Below, in pieces: positions 61,018-64,000 of a DNA stretch of 64,000 nucleotides. The notes under the pieces are model-generated. The model saw nothing but the letters and a program-made list of their open reading frames with translations. It was not told the origin of the DNA and did no database searches. Origin of the DNA: Lentzea cavernae. GTDB lineage: Bacteria; Actinomycetota; Actinomycetes; Mycobacteriales; Pseudonocardiaceae. The translations under genes and the position numbers were made by a program. Location of the stretch: contig NZ_BNAR01000003.1 of NCBI RefSeq assembly GCF_014653695.1, positions 62,001 through 126,000 on the forward strand, read 5' to 3'. The first letter of the stretch is position 1, and the number at the start of each line of letters is the position of its first letter.

Positions 61018-61592
61018 GCCAGCACGTCCCCGGCCGGCGGGAAGTGCGGGTTCGGCACGGCCAGCACGGTCATCCCGGCGGCCAGAGCCGCCTTCAGCCC
61101 GTTCGTCGAATCCTCGACGGCGTAACAAGAAGCGGCCTCGACGCCGAGTTGTGAAGCCGCCGCGAGGTAGACGTCCGGCGACGGCTTCCCGGCGGCACAG
61201 GACTCCGACGACACGGCCACCGGCACCGGCAACCCGGTCACGTCGAGGAACACCCTGATCAGCACGGCCGGCGCCGAAGACGCGATCGCCACCGAGAACC
61301 GCTCCGAAACGGCCCGGACCGCGTCGACGGCCCCCGGGATCACCGGAAGGTGCTCGGCGTACGCCTTCTCCATCTCGGCGATCACCCCGGCGGACGCCTC
61401 GGCGGGAGTCAGCCGAACGCCCAGCGACACCAGGTGCGCGCCCCACTCCGGCGTCGACATCCCCTGCATGTCGCGGGTCGCGGTGGCGGTCCACACCCCG
61501 CCGTGGGCGGCCGCGAACGACTGGCGCACCTCGTCCCACACCTGCTCGGAGTCGATCAGCACGCCGTCGAGGTCGAAGATCACCGCATCCAC
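60966..61592 (-). CDS. HAD family hydrolase (beta-phosphoglucomutase/phosphatase type)
   Basis: A 208-residue HAD-IA protein: motif I 'VIFDLDGVLIDSE' with the nucleophilic Asp, motif II 'VAIASSAP', motif III Lys in 'SCAAGKPSPDVYLAAASQLG' and motif IV 'CYAVEDSTNGLKAALAAGM'. The capped subfamily with this pattern hydrolyses small sugar phosphates or isomerises beta-glucose-1-phosphate. The start is GTG 61592. It is divergent from the MFS gene by 67 bp. Confidence 0.87.
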   Translation of the reverse strand: MDAVIFDLDGVLIDSEQVWDEVRQSFAAAHGGVWTATATRDMQGMSTPEWGAHLVSLGVRLTPAEASAGVIAEMEKAYAEHLPVIPGAVDAVRAVSERFSVAIASSAPAVLIRVFLDVTGLPVPVAVSSESCAAGKPSPDVYLAAASQLGVEAASCYAVEDSTNGLKAALAAGMTVLAVPNPHFPPAGDVLAQVRVLGSIGELPDALA

Positions 61593-61621
61593 GCAGGTAA
61601 CCGTACCCTGTGGCCCAAGCT

Positions 61622-61661
61622 ACTTCGCCATGCTAATTAAAATCAGTTAGGATGGCGAAGT
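61622..61661. promoter_or_regulatory. Large inverted repeat over the MFS transporter start
   Basis: acttcgccat (61622-61631) and atggcgaagt (61652-61661) are perfect 10-bp arms flanking an AT-rich 20-nt spacer with inner ctaa/ttag. TAAAAT at 61638-61643 is a good -10. The right arm covers the GTG start at 61660 and part of the aggatgg Shine-Dalgarno-like stretch. It could be a repressor site or a translational hairpin. Confidence 0.55.
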
Positions 61662-62826
61662 GAATTTCAAAGCTCAGCCCAAGCAGGTGTGGATCACGGC
61701 GTTCGCCGCGGTCATCGCCTTCATGGGGATCGGGCTCGTGGACCCGATCCTGTTGTCCATCGCGGAGGGTCTGCACGCGACACCGTCGCAGGTCACCCTC
61801 CTCTTCTCCTCGTACCTGGGCGTCCAGGTCGTGGCGATGCTCTTCACGGGCGCGGCGACGGCGCGGTTCGGGGCCAAGCGCACGCTCGTCGGCGGGCTCG
61901 CGCTGATCGTCGCCGCCACGCTGGCGTGCTCGGCGGCCGGGAGCATCGGCCAGCTCGTGGGGTTGCGGGCCGTGTGGGGGCTCGGCAACGCGTTCTTCAT
62001 CGCCACCGCGCTCAGCGTCATCGTCGGGGCGGCCAGTGGCGGGCAGAAGGCCGCGATCCTGCTCTACGAGGCCGCGCTCGGCCTCGGTCTGAGCGTGGGG
62101 CCGCTGCTCGGTGCGCTGCTCGGCAGCATCTCGTGGCGCGGGCCGTTCCTCGGGACCGCGATCCTCATGGCGGCCGCCCTGATCCTTTGTGCAACGTTCC
62201 TGGCCAAGGACTCGCACGAGGAACGTCCGAGGATCAGCCTGCTCGACCCGCTCAAGGCCCTCAGGAACCCGGTGCTGCTGCGCACCTCGATCGGAGCGGC
62301 GCTCTACACGGCCGCGTTCTTCACAGTTCTCGCGTGGTCGCCGTTCGTCCTGCGGTGGGGTGCCGTCGAGATCGGACTGATCTTCTTCGGCTGGGGCGTG
62401 TGCGTCGCCGTGTCGAGCGTCTTCCTCGCGCCCCGGCTCGCGGACCGCGTCGGTGAGAAGAGCGCGATCATCGGATCGGTGCTGGCGTTCGCCGTGCTCA
62501 TGGCACTCATGGCGGTGCCGAGCAAGCCGTTGCTGGTGGTCGCCGTCATCGTCAGTGGCCTGGTGAGTGGCCTGTTGAACACCCTTTTCACCGGGACCGC
62601 GATGAGCGTCAGCGACGCGCCGCGGCCGGTCGCCAGTGCCGGGTACAACTTCCTGCGCTGGCTCGGTGGTGCCCTGGCCGCGACGTTCGTCAGCCACCTG
62701 GCGCAGCCGTTCGTCGTCGCCGCGGTGCTCTGCCTGGTCGCCGCCGTGCTGCTGGCGTTCAACCGGACGGACACAAGGGACGTTCCGTCCGAAGCTGTCC
62801 TCGCGGGTGAACAACTTGTGGGTTAA
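61660..62826 (+). CDS. MFS transporter
   Basis: A 388-residue major facilitator with twelve predicted helices. The family's cytoplasmic loop 2-3 motif appears as 'TGAATARFGAKRTLVGGLAL' and the antiporter-like motif C as 'EAALGLGLSVGPLLGALLG'. It is probably a proton-coupled drug or metabolite exporter of the DHA1 type. The start at GTG 61660 lies inside a long dyad. No regulator gene is adjacent, so control may come from a distant MarR/TetR-type protein or an RNA structure. The substrate is unknown. Confidence 0.85.
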   Translation: MNFKAQPKQVWITAFAAVIAFMGIGLVDPILLSIAEGLHATPSQVTLLFSSYLGVQVVAMLFTGAATARFGAKRTLVGGLALIVAATLACSAAGSIGQLVGLRAVWGLGNAFFIATALSVIVGAASGGQKAAILLYEAALGLGLSVGPLLGALLGSISWRGPFLGTAILMAAALILCATFLAKDSHEERPRISLLDPLKALRNPVLLRTSIGAALYTAAFFTVLAWSPFVLRWGAVEIGLIFFGWGVCVAVSSVFLAPRLADRVGEKSAIIGSVLAFAVLMALMAVPSKPLLVVAVIVSGLVSGLLNTLFTGTAMSVSDAPRPVASAGYNFLRWLGGALAATFVSHLAQPFVVAAVLCLVAAVLLAFNRTDTRDVPSEAVLAGEQLVG

Positions 62827-62838
62827 CAAAGCATGAAC
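62806..62838 (-). promoter_or_regulatory. Possible PHO box upstream of phoX
   Basis: On the minus strand GTTCACC (62806-62812) is a perfect PhoP half-site unit. GTTAACC (62821-62827) and GTTCATG (62832-62838) are 11 bp apart, as in PHO boxes. The first unit is 15 bp away, which is irregular. It fits control of a phosphatase by PhoP under phosphate starvation but overlaps the end of the MFS gene. Confidence 0.35.
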
Positions 62839-62843
62839 AGAAG

Positions 62844-62879
62844 CCTACGGTCGGTGGCGGTTCCCGCACCGACCGTAGG
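62844..62879 (+). promoter_or_regulatory. Hairpin spanning the phoX ribosome-binding site
   Basis: cctacggtcggtg (62844-62856) and caccgaccgtagg (62867-62879) form a perfect 13-bp stem with a 10-nt loop. The right arm includes the 5' part of the AGGAGG (62877-62882) that serves the phoX ATG at 62891. It may terminate the MFS transcript, limit phoX translation, or both. Confidence 0.6.
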
Positions 62880-62890
62880 AGGCCACCACC

Positions 62891-64000
62891 ATGATCCCTC
62901 TGCCACTCGTCAACCACCGCGTCGGCAGAGCGGCGGTGACTTGCGAGTACCGCTGCGGGGACGCGTGCTTCCACGACGTCCCGAACACCTCCGGCAACCC
63001 CTACTTCGGTGACCTCGTCAGCCGTCGGACCGCGCTCAAGGCCGGTGCGGTCGTCGCGGCCGCGGCCACCATCGCCACGCCCGCCGTGGCAGCGGCCGCC
63101 GAACCCCAGCAGCAGCAGCAGTCCCAGGGCCGCCCACCCAAGGGACTCGACTTCAAGCCCGTGCAGGTCAACACCAAGGACGAGGTCGTCGTCCCCGAGG
63201 GGTACGAGCAGGGGATCGTGATCCGCTGGGGCGACCCGCTCTTCCCCGGCGTGCCCGAGTTCGACTTCGACAACCAGACCGCCGCGAAGCAGGAGAAGCA
63301 GTTCGGCTTCAACTGCGACTTCGCCGCCATCCTGCCGCTGGACCCGCTGGAGCTCAGCGGGATCATGGTCACGAACCACGAGTACACCAGCGAGCCGTTC
63401 ATGTTCCGCGGCTACGACGCGAACAACCCCACCGAGGAGCAGGTGAAGATCGGCTGGGCCGCGCACGGCCTGTCGGTGTTCATGATCAAGCGCTCGTTGT
63501 TCTCCGGCCACTACCGGCCGCGGTTCAGCAAGTACAACCGCCGCATCACGCTGAACACGCCGTTCGAGGTGCGCGGTCCGGCGGCGGGCAGCGACCTGCT
63601 CAAGACCTCGGTCGACCCCACCGGCAGGAAGGTCTTCGGCACGATCAACAACTGCGCGGGCGGCGTCACGCCGTGGGGCACGATCCTGTCCGGCGAGGAG
63701 AACTTCAACCAGTACTTCGCCAACGCCGCCGGCCGCAACGACCCCAGGCTCACGCGCTACGGCGTCACGGGAACGGCGACCACGCGCAAGTGGGAGCGCT
63801 TCGACAAGCGCTGGGACCTGGCCCAGGAACCCAACGAGGTCAACAGGTTCGGCTGGGTCATCGAGCTCGACCCGCACGACCCGGACTCCACGCCGGTCAA
63901 GCACACGCACCTCGGCCGCTTCAAGCACGAGACCGCGAACATCCGCGTCGCCGACGACGGCCGCATCGTCGCGTACTCCGGTGACGACGAGCGGTTCGAG
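62891..64000 (+). CDS. PhoX-type (DUF839) alkaline phosphatase, 3' end outside the window
   Basis: The first 370 residues of a secreted phosphatase. Around residues 43-72, 'SRRTALKAGAVVAAAATIAT' with Ala-rich continuation and A-x-A cleavage is a Tat signal preceded by a long polar region, as in PhoX. The mature part has the DUF839 blocks 'GYEQGIVIRWGDPLFPGVPE', 'LELSGIMVTNHEYTSEPFMF', 'NNCAGGVTPWGTILSGEENF', and 'FGWVIELDPHDPDSTPVKHT'. PhoX uses calcium and iron to hydrolyse phosphate esters. AGGAGG at 62877-62882 sets the ATG. The gene continues past 64000. Confidence 0.9.
   Translation, partial: MIPLPLVNHRVGRAAVTCEYRCGDACFHDVPNTSGNPYFGDLVSRRTALKAGAVVAAAATIATPAVAAAAEPQQQQQSQGRPPKGLDFKPVQVNTKDEVVVPEGYEQGIVIRWGDPLFPGVPEFDFDNQTAAKQEKQFGFNCDFAAILPLDPLELSGIMVTNHEYTSEPFMFRGYDANNPTEEQVKIGWAAHGLSVFMIKRSLFSGHYRPRFSKYNRRITLNTPFEVRGPAAGSDLLKTSVDPTGRKVFGTINNCAGGVTPWGTILSGEENFNQYFANAAGRNDPRLTRYGVTGTATTRKWERFDKRWDLAQEPNEVNRFGWVIELDPHDPDSTPVKHTHLGRFKHETANIRVADDGRIVAYSGDDERFE

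Overview
The window is high-GC actinobacterial DNA of Pseudonocardiales type, closest in gene style to the Lentzea/Saccharothrix/Actinosynnema group. This rests on codon use, frequent GTG starts, GTGA/ATGA stop-start overlaps, a DasR-type operator at ptsI, a DUF5753 XRE plus DUF397 pair, and chaplin-like surface repeats. The right third keeps the order of the Mycobacterium tuberculosis block Rv0046c-Rv0058 (ino1, PadR, DUF5318, ponA, GT87, rpsF-ssb-rpsR-rplI, dnaB). In mycobacteria that block is near oriC, so this is probably an origin-side chromosomal segment. I saw no tRNA, rRNA, CRISPR array, transposase or prophage gene.

Left part (0-15 kb): TetR/MMPL exporter pair, YVTN propeller protein, DUF2339 membrane protein, a ribose-type ABC operon that begins with its own LacI regulator (lacI-rbsA-rbsC-rbsB-rbsK), a beta-helix lipoprotein, and ptsI with a DasR operator over its start codon. 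Region 14-19 kb is accessory: an Imm1 immunity gene sits beside a frameshifted, catalytically damaged DddA-like (SCP1.201) deaminase toxin. Next come LysR, a CU044_5270 protein, an ECF sigma factor, and a DUF397/XRE pair. A 49-bp promoter-proximal element is shared by the toxin relic and the XRE gene.

Middle (19-39 kb): the threonine-to-glycine operon tdh-kbl, SDR and TetR cassettes with clear palindromic operators, a MacS-type two-component system with a DUF1707 protein, a diguanylate cyclase, an AI-2E family transporter and a large beta-helix membrane protein. Two secreted proteins follow. One is a 1017-residue chaplin-like protein with thirteen repeats in an exact 51-residue register.

Right part (39-64 kb): dnaB carries a 230-residue intein in its P-loop. 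The intein starts with Ala and has the Trp/Cys/Thr signature of class 3 inteins. A cluster of DnaA-box-like 9-mers lies between dnaB and rplI. The ribosomal/ssb operon, an envelope gene block (endonuclease IV, two GT87 enzymes around an SGNH hydrolase, a degenerate M15 protein, a DUF1906 protein), ponA, DUF5318, PadR and ino1 follow. Beyond ino1 is a two-gene cassette of a DprA/SLOG protein and a ComF-like phosphoribosyltransferase, preceded by a perfect actinobacterial LexA (SOS) box. The window ends with a HAD phosphatase, an MFS transporter and a truncated PhoX-type phosphatase. The strongest candidates for new biology are the SOS-controlled DprA-PRTase pair, the 51-residue repeat surface protein, the toxin relic with its shared control element, and the class 3 intein.
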